A DNA stretch of 64,000 bases from Neorhizobium populisoli (GCF_019430945.1 NZ_JAHYCB010000002.1:434001-498000); one strand, 5' to 3'; counted from the stretch's first letter, positions 20,611-29,973 are shown. The notes: generated by a model not told the origin, from the letters alone. Program-made: numbers and translations.

Positions 20611-21069
20611 ATGATATCCCAGAAAGCGAAATACGCGCTCAGAGCGCTGGCAGCTCTGGCGCAGGCCGATCCTGATGCGCCGATGCTGATTTCCGAGATC
20701 GCCCTTCAGCAAAGCATTCCGAAGAAATTCCTCGAACAGATCCTGCTCGACCTCAAGCGCTCCGGCATCGTCGTCTCCAAGCGCGGCAAGCAGGGCGGTT
20801 ATCTTCTCCTGAAACCCGCCGACGCCATCACCTTCGGCGAAGTTCTCCGCCTCGTCGACGGCCCGATCGCGCCTTTGCCCTGCCTTTCCCAGACCGCATA
20901 CCGCAAATGCGAAGATTGCGACGGCGAACACCTCTGCGAAATCCGCCACGTGTTTGCGCGGGTGGCGGATGCGACGCGGGATGTGCTGTTCAACACGACG
21001 ATCGCCGATGCGGTCGAAGGGGCAGGGGACGTCAAGGATGCGCCGGTCAGAGAATTGCTGACGGCGTGA
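20611..21069 (+). CDS. Rrf2-family transcriptional regulator (candidate sulfur regulator)
   Basis: A 152-residue Rrf2/IscR/CymR-type repressor. The winged helix starts MISQKAKYALRAL; the wing is SKRGKQGGYLLLKP. Cys residues in PLPCLSQTAYRKCEDCDGEHLCEIRH occupy the region that binds an Fe-S cluster in some family members. Divergence from cysH suggests control of sulfate assimilation; that is inference from position. The ATG at 20611 is the family start; a frame beginning at 20563 adds residues with no parallel. Its stop overlaps the next small gene in GTGA. Confidence 0.85.
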   Translation: MISQKAKYALRALAALAQADPDAPMLISEIALQQSIPKKFLEQILLDLKRSGIVVSKRGKQGGYLLLKPADAITFGEVLRLVDGPIAPLPCLSQTAYRKCEDCDGEHLCEIRHVFARVADATRDVLFNTTIADAVEGAGDVKDAPVRELLTA

Positions 21070-21200
21070 GCAAGCTCGAAGAACAAGCACGCATCAAAGC
21101 CTTGCAGGATGCGCTGATTGCCGGAGAGCAATCTGGCGAGCCTAAGTCATTCGATAACCAGGCATTTCTCAAGCGAATGCGCGAGCGCTACGAGCGGTAG
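21066..21200 (+). CDS. Small ParD-like antitoxin fragment
   Basis: A 44-residue frame from GTG at 21066, overlapping the regulator stop in GTGA. It reads IKALQDALIAGEQSGEP followed by a Phe/Asp segment and an Arg-rich end, the pattern of the C-terminal toxin-binding half of ParD antitoxins. The N-terminal ribbon-helix-helix DNA-binding half is missing and no ParE follows; a RIME-like repeat starts 20 bases downstream. It may be a translated remnant or a free antitoxin peptide. Confidence 0.5.
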   Translation: MSKLEEQARIKALQDALIAGEQSGEPKSFDNQAFLKRMRERYER

Positions 21201-21219
21201 GTTGTCGCGCGAAGCCGCC

Positions 21220-21364
21220 TTTCCCTTCTCCCCGCGGGGAGAAGGTGTCCCGAAGGGACGGATGAGGGGGCCGCACCCGCCGATCCATCGACCGTCCGTA
21301 CTCGGAGCCCCCTCATCGCCTCGCTTTGCTCGGCACTTCTCCCCGAGGGGAGAAGGGGGAAGGC
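21220..21364. repeat. RIME-like intergenic palindromic repeat (copy 2)
   Basis: Outer arms CCCTTCTCCCCGCGGGGAGAAGG-type at the left and CTTCTCCCCGAGGGGAGAAG-type at the right, each palindromic, enclosing GGATGAGGGGGCC and its inverted counterpart GCCCCCTCATC. It follows the ParD-like fragment and precedes the convergent nitrilase gene. Confidence 0.88.
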
Positions 21365-21410
21365 GTAGAAGCAACCGCGGCCGCGCCGACATAGAGGCAC
21401 GCGTCTGACT

Positions 21411-22151
21411 TCATTCCCCAACCGGCAAATCAAAAACCAGCAATCCCGGCTCATCCAGCGGAAGCTGCGCCACGACTCGTCCCTCCGGATCGAGCACCGC
21501 CGTTGGCCCCCAGGCGATGCGGCCATCTCTTTCCCCCGTCACATCCGACGAAACGAGCCACAACCCCGTCTCGCGGCAACGCTCGCCACGCGCCGAATTA
21601 TGGACGTCCCGATAGATTTCCGCCTTCGCCCGCGGCATCATGTTGTTGGCGCAGCAGACGATCAGCGAGGCGCCGAGATCGGCGACACCGCGGGCAGCGT
21701 CCGGAAAATTCGTGTCGTAGCAGATGTTGATCCCGAACCGCAGGCCATCGATCTCGAAGATATTGGACCCTGTGCCCGCTTCGAAAATCGTCTCGCCGCC
21801 AAGCAGGTGAACCTTCCGGTAGCGGCCGGCGACCTTGCCCTGCTCGATCACCAGTGCCGTATTGAACAGGTGCCCTTCCGCGGCCTCGATCATGCCGACG
21901 ACGATCGTCGGGCCGGTTTGCGGAAACTGCCGCAGCACCGTTTCAAATTCCGGCGATGCCAGATCGAGCGCAACCCGCCGCGCCGAAGCCTCGTCCAGCA
22001 GATACCCTTGCAGGAAACCTTCCGGAAAGCAGAGCAGGCGAGCGCCTTCCGCCTCGGCCTGCGCGGCAAAATCGTTGAGGCAGGCGAGGGCGGCGGGAAT
22101 GTCGTTCCTGATTTCCGGTGTCTGTGCCGCCGCGATCCTGACGGTTTTCAT
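21411..22151 (-). CDS. Carbon-nitrogen hydrolase (nitrilase superfamily)
   Basis: A 246-residue amidohydrolase. The catalytic triad is visible: Glu in CFPEGFLQGY near residue 44, Lys in YRKVHLLGGE near residue 114, and Cys in GINICYDTNFPDAAR near residue 145. Small omega-amidase or carbamoylase-type enzymes have this size; the substrate is not determinable. The ATG at 22151 has GGAAG upstream. It is followed by the RIME-like repeat and may be cotranscribed with the DUF1444 gene 33 bases upstream. Confidence 0.88.
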   Translation of the reverse strand: MKTVRIAAAQTPEIRNDIPAALACLNDFAAQAEAEGARLLCFPEGFLQGYLLDEASARRVALDLASPEFETVLRQFPQTGPTIVVGMIEAAEGHLFNTALVIEQGKVAGRYRKVHLLGGETIFEAGTGSNIFEIDGLRFGINICYDTNFPDAARGVADLGASLIVCCANNMMPRAKAEIYRDVHNSARGERCRETGLWLVSSDVTGERDGRIAWGPTAVLDPEGRVVAQLPLDEPGLLVFDLPVGE

Positions 22152-22184
22152 GAGGTCTTCCGCACCATGAAAGGTGGCGATTGG

Positions 22185-23072
22185 CTAACGCCCATGATCA
22201 TATGCTTCCTCTGCCGTCGCCAGCCGGATACCGGCGTCCGACGAAACGAACAAGTCCGCGGTCAAGGGATAGGGCTCCGTCGTCAGGTCCTCGGCGATCT
22301 TTTTGGCAAAACCTTTGCGGCGCGAAAAATCCGGCGACCAGGCTAGGATGAAGTCCCGGTTCGGAATGCCGACGAAGATGTGCGGCGCATTGAGCACCTT
22401 TCGCACCCGTGCCATGAAATCCGGGAGCAACAGCCGGGCCGCCGCGAAGGAATCGTCTCCGGCGGCAAACAGAGCGCCTTCCTGCCCCTGCTTTGCCACC
22501 AGTTCCTGCCGGGCCGCCAATGCCTCGAGATTGGCAAAGGCCTGGGTTTCGAGCGCTTGGCGGTGGATATGCCAGGCGGCCAGCACCGGATCGCGCAACA
22601 GGCTGTAGCGCTTTTCCTCGTCGAGCACATAACCGACATCGAGCCCGGAAAGGAACGGCCGCGTCATCAGGCCGGATAGCTGGTTTTTGAATTCGGCCGG
22701 AACGATTTGCGGCATCAGCCGGTCCTTCGCCTCGGCATAGGCCGTCTTTTCCGGCTCCGGCTTTTTCGAAGTGTCCAGGGTCGTTTCAAGGAAGTCCAGA
22801 ATGGCATCTTCTCGCTCGCCGCCGGTCATGTCTCGGACGATAAGAAAGTTATTATCGAGCGAAATGCGCTTGGTGCCGACCGCGATCAGCATCGGGTCGG
22901 CATTGTCTTCCGGGACCCATTCGGGGTGGTGCCGGCGCAACACCTCGATGACCTCCTGCTTGAAGCTGTCGTCTTCCAATATCCTTGCCCTCGCAATCCT
23001 GTCGCCGCCGATGGCGCATAAGGTCCCGAGTGCGCCGATGTTCAATAACCGTCGCCGGGAAAGGCGTCTCAT
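22185..23072 (-). CDS. DUF1444 family protein, exported
   Basis: A 295-residue protein starting MRRLSRRRLLNIGALGTL, a Tat-like or Sec signal with consecutive Arg and a hydrophobic core. The mature part matches the DUF1444 family pattern (VLRRHHPEWV, SLDNNFLIVRD, GIPNRDFILAW), which is usually cytoplasmic and lacks a signal; the export signal is therefore of note. Function unknown. It ends 33 bases before the nitrilase gene in the same direction. Confidence 0.6.
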   Translation of the reverse strand: MRRLSRRRLLNIGALGTLCAIGGDRIARARILEDDSFKQEVIEVLRRHHPEWVPEDNADPMLIAVGTKRISLDNNFLIVRDMTGGEREDAILDFLETTLDTSKKPEPEKTAYAEAKDRLMPQIVPAEFKNQLSGLMTRPFLSGLDVGYVLDEEKRYSLLRDPVLAAWHIHRQALETQAFANLEALAARQELVAKQGQEGALFAAGDDSFAAARLLLPDFMARVRKVLNAPHIFVGIPNRDFILAWSPDFSRRKGFAKKIAEDLTTEPYPLTADLFVSSDAGIRLATAEEAYDHGR

Positions 23073-23100
23073 GCCTGCCAGACCATCAGGAACCAGATCA

Positions 23101-23583
23101 TCAGGAAATGGCGGTGATTTCGAGTTCCTGCCCCGCGACAGTCACGACGTCGCCAATGGCCTTGCCCGACAGCGCCTGTGCCACCGGCGAGACATAGGAG
23201 ATCGATCCCGCCTTCGGATCGGCCTCGTCCTCGCCGACGATGCGATAGGTCTGCACTCGCCCGTCTTCGCGCTCGAAGGTGATGGTGCCGCCGAAGGCTA
23301 CGACGTCGTTCGATGCCGGTTCCGGCACGACCTGCGCCGTCCGCACCCGCTCTGCAAAATACCGCACGTCGCGCATCGGTCCGGCCGCCTGACGGCGCTT
23401 TTCGTTGACGTCCTCGATCGTATTGGTCGCCTCATAGGCCGCGCGCGCTTCGGCAAGCTGCCGCTCCAGCGCCTTCAGTCCCGCTTCGGTCACGAGATTC
23501 AGGTGCGGGGAAACCGGACGGTCGGGGAGGAGGGTTTCCGAAGCGGTTTCGGCACTCTCTTCCTTCATGAAGGCAACGCTCAA
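23101..23583 (-). CDS. GreA/GreB-family transcription elongation factor
   Basis: A 160-residue protein with an N-terminal antiparallel coiled coil (about residues 30-95, with GLKALERQLAEARAAYE) and a C-terminal FKBP-like domain (TYRIVGEDEADPKAGSISYVSPVAQALSGKAIGD), the Gre arrangement. Gre factors stimulate cleavage of backtracked RNA in RNA polymerase. The start is a TTG at 23583 with CGGAG nine bases upstream; an ATG at 23568 is the alternative. It is 28 bases upstream of the DUF1444 gene. Confidence 0.85.
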   Translation of the reverse strand: MSVAFMKEESAETASETLLPDRPVSPHLNLVTEAGLKALERQLAEARAAYEATNTIEDVNEKRRQAAGPMRDVRYFAERVRTAQVVPEPASNDVVAFGGTITFEREDGRVQTYRIVGEDEADPKAGSISYVSPVAQALSGKAIGDVVTVAGQELEITAIS

Positions 23584-23777
23584 TGTCAGAACTCCGTAGT
23601 CGTGTCTCGGTGAATCGGGGACGCCGGTTCAATCAGAGCCATATATAGGCGCGGTCGGCCGATGCGAAATAGCTGGTGTCTTTTCGTCCAGCGCACGTTC
23701 CGGAATGAGCATCATTGGCCGGTCGCATTGCTGCGCAGTTCGGCTGGAATTACCGCAGTCCCGCCCCGATCAGGCGA

Positions 23778-24158
23778 TCAAAGTATGGCGCTACGATCGC
23801 CGAATGGTGTGTCGTCGTCGAAATTCGTCGTGCCGATCCGATCGCTTTCACCGGACAGGGTGTGGCTGTCCTGCGCGTCCTCGGCTGCTTCGGATTCCGG
23901 TGACGGATCGTGCTCGTGCCTCGCGTGTGTATGGCGGTCGTCCGGATCAACATGGCTCTGGTCGTGGGAGTGCTCCGGATGAGGAACGTGTTTCTCGCCA
24001 TGAACCACCGCCGCCTGGAAGGATTCCAACCCAGCGGTAATCTTCGATTGCCGCGCGGCAACCCAGGCATTGTCCGGCTCCGCGATCGACAGGCTTCTGT
24101 CGACCTGGGTGGCTCGTGACGCTGCTGTGCCTGAAACCGGAACGATGGGATCGACCAT
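23778..24158 (-). CDS. Hypothetical protein with His/Asp-rich segment
   Basis: A 126-residue protein with no recognised domain. I accept it because a perfect AGGAGG lies six bases before the ATG at 24158. The N-terminal half (MVDPIVPVSG to about residue 70) is ordinary; the C-terminal half is a low-complexity His/Asp/Glu run such as HSHDQSHVDPDDRHTHARHEHD, which could bind metal. It sits alone between the Gre gene and the sulfate transporter operon, which is read the other way. Confidence 0.6.
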   Translation of the reverse strand: MVDPIVPVSGTAASRATQVDRSLSIAEPDNAWVAARQSKITAGLESFQAAVVHGEKHVPHPEHSHDQSHVDPDDRHTHARHEHDPSPESEAAEDAQDSHTLSGESDRIGTTNFDDDTPFGDRSAIL

Positions 24159-24511
24159 AAGATGCCTCCTGGGGCCTCGCGGCGGCATCACCAGGGAGGG
24201 TGTCTGCCGCTTATGCTCCTAGAAGTAATGTCGTTGGGATTTCCTCGCAAGTGACGACGCAGCGGATCACTGCCCGCGGAATAGACCTCTCGCAGGGCTC
24301 CCAGGCGGCGCTTATGGGCGAATTCTCGTGGATTGGCTTTGCCCGATCCAACCTTTTCCCGCGTCGCTCATTCTGTCGCGCATGCGGCCATTGACGCTTT
24401 CTTTGCGGCGACTACCCTATCGAGGGAAACAGTTTTGCCATCTTTTCGGCCTCGATTGACTAAGACGACCTAACCGATAGTGTTTTGGAAGAACCACAGG
24501 AGGGAACTTCC
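24159..24511. promoter_or_regulatory. Promoter region of the sulfate transporter operon
   Basis: A 353-base gap without a gene. TTGACG at 24391-24396 and CCCTAT at 24415-24420, 18 bases apart, form a plausible sigma-70 promoter about 90 bases before the sbp start. The leader carries no riboswitch that I recognise. Confidence 0.35.
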
Positions 24512-25549
24512 ATGCCTAATTTTGCCCAAGGTCTGCTCAAACAATTGGGTGCAATCGCTCTCGGTCTGTCCCTGACCGTCGGCTCCGTAGCGCCGGCTTT
24601 TGCCGATACGCAGCTGCTCAACGTTTCCTACGATCCGACCCGTGAACTCTACAAGGATTTCAACGCGGCCTTCGCCAAATACTGGAAGGCCCAGGGCGGC
24701 GATGCGGTGACGGTGCGCCAGTCGCATGGCGGATCCGGTGCGCAGGCCCGCTCGGTCATCGACGGGCTGGAAGCCGACGTGGTGACGCTGGCGCTGGAAA
24801 GCGACATCAACGCCATTGAGAAGACCGGCAAGATCAAGGCTGGCTGGCGCGACCGCCTGCCGAACCACGCCTCGCCTTACACGTCGACCATCGTGTTCCT
24901 CGTTCGCAAGGGCAACCCGAAGGGTATCAAGAACTGGGGCGATCTGGTGAAGGGCGACGTGCAGATCATCACGCCGAACCCGAAAACCTCCGGCGGCGCT
25001 CGCTGGAATTATCTCGCCGCCTGGGCTTGGGCGAACGAAGAATTCAAGGGCGATCAGGCCAAGATCAAGGCCTATGTCGGCGAGCTTTATAAACGCGCCC
25101 CGGTTCTCGATACCGGCGCCCGCGGCTCGACGGTGACGTTTGCGCAGCGCCAGATCGGCGACGTGCTGCTCGCCTGGGAAAACGAGGCCTATCTGGCCGG
25201 CGAGGAATTCGGCAAGGACGCTTTCGAAATCGTCGTCCCGCCGATCTCCATCCTGGCCGAGCCGCCGGTTGCCGTGGTGGACAGCGTCGTCGATGCCCGC
25301 GGCACCCGCAAGACCGCTGAAGCCTATCTCAACTATCTCTATTCGGACGAAGGCCAGAACATCGCGGCCAAGCATTTCTACCGCCCGTCCAAGCCCGAAG
25401 TGGTCAAGTCGGAACTTCTGAAAGCCCTGCCGCAGATCAAGCTCGTTACCATCGACGATCCGATCTTCGGCGGCTGGAAGAAGGCTCAGCCGGAACACTT
25501 CGGCGACGGCGGCATCTTCGACCAGATCTACAAGCCTGCCGGGAAGTGA
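24512..25549 (+). CDS. Sulfate ABC transporter, periplasmic sulfate-binding protein
   Basis: A 345-residue Sbp/CysP-type receptor. A signal peptide ends near [11 protein letters not shown] (cleavage about residue 32). Family segments include [40 protein letters not shown] and [13 protein letters not shown]. The ATG at 24512 has AGGAGGG upstream. It is the first gene of sbp-cysT-cysW-cysA and delivers periplasmic sulfate (or thiosulfate) to the permease. Confidence 0.96.
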   Translation: MPNFAQGLLKQLGAIALGLSLTVGSVAPAFADTQLLNVSYDPTRELYKDFNAAFAKYWKAQGGDAVTVRQSHGGSGAQARSVIDGLEADVVTLALESDINAIEKTGKIKAGWRDRLPNHASPYTSTIVFLVRKGNPKGIKNWGDLVKGDVQIITPNPKTSGGARWNYLAAWAWANEEFKGDQAKIKAYVGELYKRAPVLDTGARGSTVTFAQRQIGDVLLAWENEAYLAGEEFGKDAFEIVVPPISILAEPPVAVVDSVVDARGTRKTAEAYLNYLYSDEGQNIAAKHFYRPSKPEVVKSELLKALPQIKLVTIDDPIFGGWKKAQPEHFGDGGIFDQIYKPAGK

Positions 25550-25578
25550 ATAAAGCAAAGTAAGGGTCGGAATATATA

Positions 25579-26436
25579 ATGACTGCTACCGCCGCTGTCG
25601 CTCGCGCGCGGTGGCGATTGAAACGGCCGAGCATCATCCCGGGTTTCGGGTTGACGCTCGGCTTTTCGCTCGCCTACCTGTCGCTGATCATCCTCATTCC
25701 CATCGCCGGCCTGTTCTGGCGAACCGCAGCGCTTGGGCCTGGCGGCTTCATGGCGATCCTGATGGATTACCGGACGCTGCGGGCGCTTTACGTCTCGTTC
25801 GGCACGGCCTTCGTCGCAGCGCTCGTCAATGTCGTCTTCGGCGTGATCGTCGCCTGGGTGCTGACGCGCTACAATTTCCCCGGCCGCCGGCTGATCGACG
25901 CCATGGTGGACCTTCCGTTTGCGCTGCCGACAGCGGTTGCCGGCATCGCACTCACCGCGCTTTATGCGCCACAGGGCTGGGTCGGTTCGCTGTTCATGCC
26001 GTTCCGCATCGCGTTCACGCCGCTCGGCATCGTCATCGCGCTGATCTTCATCGGCCTGCCTTTCGTGGTTCGCACCGTGCAGCCGGTCATGGAAGAGCTC
26101 GACCGCGAGATGGAAGAAGCAGCTGCAACGCTTGGCGCCAACCGTTTCCAGACGATCAGCAAGGTCATCCTGCCGGGGCTGACGCCCGCCATCCTCACCG
26201 GTTTCGCGCTGGCGTTTGCGCGCGGGGTGGGAGAATACGGCTCGGTCATCTTCATCGCCGGCAACATTCCCTATGTCTCCGAAATCGCGCCGCTGCTGAT
26301 CGTCATCAAGCTGGAAGAGTTCAACTATGCGGGTGCGACGGCGATCGCGACGATCATGCTGCTGATCTCGTTTGCGATGCTGTTTGTCATCAACCTCATC
26401 CAGGCGTGGAGCAGGAGGAGGTATGGGAATGCTTAG
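25579..26436 (+). CDS. cysT: Sulfate ABC transporter permease CysT
   Basis: A 285-residue inner-membrane permease with six predicted transmembrane helices. The ABC-coupling EAA loop reads EEAAATLGANRFQTISKVILPG near residue 180. It starts 30 bases after the binding-protein stop. With CysW it forms the sulfate channel. A RIME-like repeat separates it from cysW. Confidence 0.95.
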   Translation: MTATAAVARARWRLKRPSIIPGFGLTLGFSLAYLSLIILIPIAGLFWRTAALGPGGFMAILMDYRTLRALYVSFGTAFVAALVNVVFGVIVAWVLTRYNFPGRRLIDAMVDLPFALPTAVAGIALTALYAPQGWVGSLFMPFRIAFTPLGIVIALIFIGLPFVVRTVQPVMEELDREMEEAAATLGANRFQTISKVILPGLTPAILTGFALAFARGVGEYGSVIFIAGNIPYVSEIAPLLIVIKLEEFNYAGATAIATIMLLISFAMLFVINLIQAWSRRRYGNA

Positions 26437-26515
26437 TGTTTCGTTCGGAATTCAGTCACACAAAGCAGCTCTCTTGGCTCCTGCCTGCGAGATGGAGGGG
26501 ATGTCGGTGCCGCAT

Positions 26516-26664
26516 TTCCCTTCTCCCCATCGGGGAGAAGGTGCCGGCAGGCGGATGAGAGGGCTCCGGGATATGGGCCCTATTTCATTCTCTATATCTT
26601 CGACAGAGGATTTGGCCCCCTCATCCGACCCTTCGGGCCACCTTCTCCCCGATGGGGAGAAGGG
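26516..26664. repeat. RIME-like palindromic repeat inside the sulfate transporter operon (copy 3)
   Basis: Left arm CCCTTCTCCCCATCGGGGAGAAGG-type (palindromic) with GCGGATGAGAGGGC; right arm GCCCCCTCATCCGACCC and CCTTCTCCCCGATGGGGAGAAGG-type. The two arms are also inverted copies of each other. It occupies most of the 280-base gap between cysT and cysW. Confidence 0.9.
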
Positions 26665-26716
26665 AAAGCCGCACCGCCGAATCCAGGGCGCCAAATTGCA
26701 GAGGAGAAGCTAGATT

Positions 26717-27577
26717 ATGTCCCGCTCCTCCCAACCCAAATTCCGCAGCCCCGCCGACGAGCGTCCGCTTGCCAAAATCCTGCTCATCCTGCTGTCGCTG
26801 GCGTTCCTCGGCTTCTTCCTGTTCCTGCCGCTGGTCTCGGTCTTCGTCGAAGCCTTTCGCAAGGGCATTGGTGAATATTACGAAGCCCTGATCGAACCGG
26901 ATGCCGCTGCCGCCATTCATCTGACGCTGATGGTTGCCGCCATCGCCGTACCGTTGAACCTGGCTTTCGGCCTGGCCGCCTCCTGGGCAATCGCCAAGTT
27001 CGAGTTCAAGGGCAAGGCCTTCCTGATCACCCTGATCGACCTGCCGTTCTCGATCTCGCCGGTCATTTCCGGCCTGGTCTATGTCCTGCTGTTCGGCTCC
27101 GGCAGCCTGCTCGGGCCGCTGCTCAAGAGCTGGGGCATCGAAATCCTCTTCGCCGTGCCGGGCATCGTGCTGGCTACGGTCTTCGTGACCTTCCCCTTCG
27201 TGGCGCGCGAGCTGATCCCGCTGATGGAGGACCAGGGCACGGGCGATGAGGAGGCGGCGCTGTCGCTCGGCGCGTCTGGCTGGCAGACCTTCTGGTATGT
27301 GACACTGCCGAACATCAAATGGGGCCTGCTTTACGGCGTGCTGCTCTGCAACGCCCGCGCCATGGGCGAGTTCGGCGCCGTTTCGGTCGTGTCCGGCCGT
27401 ATCCGCGGCATCACCACCACCATGCCGCTGCATGTCGAGATACTCTATAATGAGTACAACATGGTCGCCGCCTTCGCGGTTGCCTCGTTGCTGGCCGCCC
27501 TGGCGCTCGTCACGCTTGCCCTCAAAACCCTTCTCGAACTTCGGTTCGGTGCCGGCAATGCCGGCGGTCGCCATTAG
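26717..27577 (+). CDS. cysW: Sulfate ABC transporter permease CysW
   Basis: A 286-residue permease with six predicted transmembrane helices and the EAA loop [23 protein letters not shown] near residue 175. Segments [17 protein letters not shown] and [15 protein letters not shown] are typical of CysW. The ATG at 26717 has GGAGAAG upstream. It is 140 bases after cysT-side sequence ends with the palindromic repeat, and 11 bases before cysA. Confidence 0.95.
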   Translation: MSRSSQPKFRSPADERPLAKILLILLSLAFLGFFLFLPLVSVFVEAFRKGIGEYYEALIEPDAAAAIHLTLMVAAIAVPLNLAFGLAASWAIAKFEFKGKAFLITLIDLPFSISPVISGLVYVLLFGSGSLLGPLLKSWGIEILFAVPGIVLATVFVTFPFVARELIPLMEDQGTGDEEAALSLGASGWQTFWYVTLPNIKWGLLYGVLLCNARAMGEFGAVSVVSGRIRGITTTMPLHVEILYNEYNMVAAFAVASLLAALALVTLALKTLLELRFGAGNAGGRH

Positions 27578-27588
27578 GATTCCCGCTC

Positions 27589-28626
27589 ATGGAAGTCACC
27601 ATCAACAATATCCGCAAGGAATTCGAACGCTTCCCGGCGCTGAACGACGTATCGCTGAAGATTGGCTCCGGCGAACTCATCGCGCTGCTCGGCCCGTCCG
27701 GCTCCGGCAAGACGACGCTCCTGCGCCTGATCGCCGGCCTCGATTTCCCGACTGCGGGACAAATCTTCTTCGGCGCTGAAGACGCATCACACCATTCGGT
27801 GCAGGAGCGCAATGTCGGTTTCGTCTTTCAGCATTACGCTCTGTTCCGGCACATGACGGTGGCGGAAAACATCGGCTTCGGCCTGAAAGTCCGCCCATCT
27901 TCGAGCCGCCCGCCAAAGACCGAAATCCGCAAGCGTGTCTCCAACCTCCTCGACATGGTGCAGCTCGGCGGCCTCGAAAAGCGCTACCCGAACCAGCTTT
28001 CCGGCGGCCAGCGCCAGCGCGTGGCACTCGCGCGCGCCATGGCGATCGAACCACGCATCCTGCTGCTCGACGAACCTTTTGGCGCGCTCGATGCGAAAGT
28101 CAGGAAGGAACTACGCCGCTGGCTGCGCGAATTCCATGATCGCACCGGCCACACCACTGTCTTCGTCACCCACGATCAGGAAGAAGCGTTGGAACTCGCC
28201 GACCGCGTCGTTGTCATGAGCCAGGGTAAGATCGAGCAGGTCGGCTCGGCGGACGATGTCTACGACCGGCCGGGATCTCCCTTCGTGTTCTCATTCATCG
28301 GCGAGTCCTCGCAGTTGCCAGTTGAGGTGAAGGACGGCACGGTGCTGTTCCAGGGCCAGCCGATCGGCATTTCTGAAACAGGGGACGGGGCAGGGGAGCT
28401 TTTCTTCCGTCCGGAAGATGTGAACCTGATCGACACGCAGGACGCGCTGTTTGGCAAGGTAACCGCCTCACGCCGTCTCGCCGGCACCCGCATTGCCGAG
28501 ATCGACATCGCCAATAACGGCCACCCGCCCTATCACGTCGAGGTGGAAGTGCCGCTGCATGCACCCGTCGAGCTCGGCAGCGAAGTCCGCTTCCGCCCGA
28601 CCCGCTGGAAGATTTTCCGGAAGTAA
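27589..28626 (+). CDS. cysA: Sulfate/thiosulfate ABC transporter ATP-binding protein CysA
   Basis: A 345-residue ATPase that powers CysTW. Walker A is GPSGSGKTT near residues 36-44, the ABC signature [16 protein letters not shown], Walker [13 protein letters not shown], and the switch His in [13 protein letters not shown]. The C-terminal 100 residues are a TOBE-like regulatory domain. Last gene of the operon; convergent with the ClC gene only three bases away. Confidence 0.97.
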   Translation: MEVTINNIRKEFERFPALNDVSLKIGSGELIALLGPSGSGKTTLLRLIAGLDFPTAGQIFFGAEDASHHSVQERNVGFVFQHYALFRHMTVAENIGFGLKVRPSSSRPPKTEIRKRVSNLLDMVQLGGLEKRYPNQLSGGQRQRVALARAMAIEPRILLLDEPFGALDAKVRKELRRWLREFHDRTGHTTVFVTHDQEEALELADRVVVMSQGKIEQVGSADDVYDRPGSPFVFSFIGESSQLPVEVKDGTVLFQGQPIGISETGDGAGELFFRPEDVNLIDTQDALFGKVTASRRLAGTRIAEIDIANNGHPPYHVEVEVPLHAPVELGSEVRFRPTRWKIFRK

Positions 28627-28629
28627 GTC

Positions 28630-29973
28630 CTACGCGACCGTCCGCCCATCAGCCCGTCTGGCGCGAATGCCGGCGGCGATGAACGCGCGTGAAAGCCCGT
28701 GGTACAACGGCTCCGGCGAAAGCATGCGCGACGTGATATAGCCGAGCATCGAGGCGGCCATGATCGGGATCACCGCCTCGTGGTCGCCGGTCATTTCGAT
28801 AATGATCACGAAAGCCGTCATCGGCGCCTGCACAACGCCGGCGAAATAGCCTGCCATGCCCAGCAGGGCCGACAGCGCGATGCTGGAGCCGAAGATCGCC
28901 GCCAGCGTTGCGCCCATGCCGACACCAACCGACAACGAAGGCGCGAAAATCCCGCCCGGAATGCCGGAGATCATCGACAGGAATGTCGCGCCGAGCTTCT
29001 CGATGAAGAAGACCGGGGAGATGGGATCGCCTTCGAGCATCGCACGCGCCTGATCATAGCCGGTGCCAAACGTCTCGCCGCCCGAGATGATGCCGATCGT
29101 AGCGACCGCCAGCCCGCAGACGGCGGCAAGCCCGACCATGCGTTTCAACGGATTGGGATGCGCCCAGCGGCGCACGCGCTGCGAGGCCCGCAATGCGCCG
29201 GCGCTGAAGGCCGCGCCCAGCGCCCCGCCGCAAATGCCGCAGACCGCCACCATCAGCCAGTCGAGCCGTGAGATCGCCATGACCGACGTCTCGCCGAAAT
29301 AGGTATAGCTGCCGACCAGTCCGAGTGCGGCGAGACCCGACAGGATGACTGCGGTCAGCACCAGTCCGTTGGCGCGGGATTCGTAAGTGCGGCTCATCTC
29401 CTCGATCGCAAAGACGATGCCGGCAAGCGGTGTGTTGAACGCCGCCGCAATGCCCGCTGCCGAGCCGGCAAGGATCAGCCCGCGCGCCTGCGCCATGCCG
29501 CCGAACCGGGCGGCGGCCAGCATGATTGAGGCGCCGACCTGCACCGTCGGTCCCTCACGGCCGATCGAGGCGCCGCAGAACAGCCCGATGATCGTCAGCA
29601 CGATCTTGCCGACGGCAAGCCTGAGAGACAGCAGACCGCTCCGGTCTTTATCCTCGCGCAGGTGCCGCGCGGCGATCGCCTGGGGAATGCCGCTGCCCTG
29701 CGAATTCGGAAACACAGAGAGCGCAAGCCAGGCGCAGAGCGCAAAACCCAAGGGCGTCAGAACAAGCGGAAGCAGAAATCCATAGGAACCGGTCCCGGTA
29801 ATGGCTTCGAAAAGTCGATGCGACTGGTCCGCCGCCCAGGCGAAACCGACGCTGACCACGCCGATGGCAATTGCGCCGATCCAGAAGACGATCCGCGGTT
29901 TCCACACCCGCCAGGATCCCCGCATGACACGGGAACGGCGGAACATCTTCGATTTGCGATAGGAGGCAGACAT
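28630..29973 (-). CDS. ClC-family chloride channel / H+-Cl- exchanger
   Basis: A membrane protein of about 447 residues with the ClC signature motifs: GSGIPQ at residues 93-98, GREGP at 138-142 with the gating Glu E140, and GGIFAPSLSVG. FAIEEM keeps the Glu used as the proton site in ClcA, and EPLYHGL near the end keeps the chloride-coordinating Tyr, so an exchanger rather than a channel is likely. It may help acid tolerance, fitting the nearby lpiA/acvB pair. The start is uncertain: the ATG at 29973 lacks a clear ribosome site and the frame is open to 30165. Confidence 0.85.
   Translation of the reverse strand: MSASYRKSKMFRRSRVMRGSWRVWKPRIVFWIGAIAIGVVSVGFAWAADQSHRLFEAITGTGSYGFLLPLVLTPLGFALCAWLALSVFPNSQGSGIPQAIAARHLREDKDRSGLLSLRLAVGKIVLTIIGLFCGASIGREGPTVQVGASIMLAAARFGGMAQARGLILAGSAAGIAAAFNTPLAGIVFAIEEMSRTYESRANGLVLTAVILSGLAALGLVGSYTYFGETSVMAISRLDWLMVAVCGICGGALGAAFSAGALRASQRVRRWAHPNPLKRMVGLAAVCGLAVATIGIISGGETFGTGYDQARAMLEGDPISPVFFIEKLGATFLSMISGIPGGIFAPSLSVGVGMGATLAAIFGSSIALSALLGMAGYFAGVVQAPMTAFVIIIEMTGDHEAVIPIMAASMLGYITSRMLSPEPLYHGLSRAFIAAGIRARRADGRTVA

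Noticed and set aside
23662..24040. Plus-strand frames in the Gre to sbp gap
   Set aside because: They are antisense to the His/Asp-rich gene, which has a perfect ribosome site, and their translations lack any pattern.
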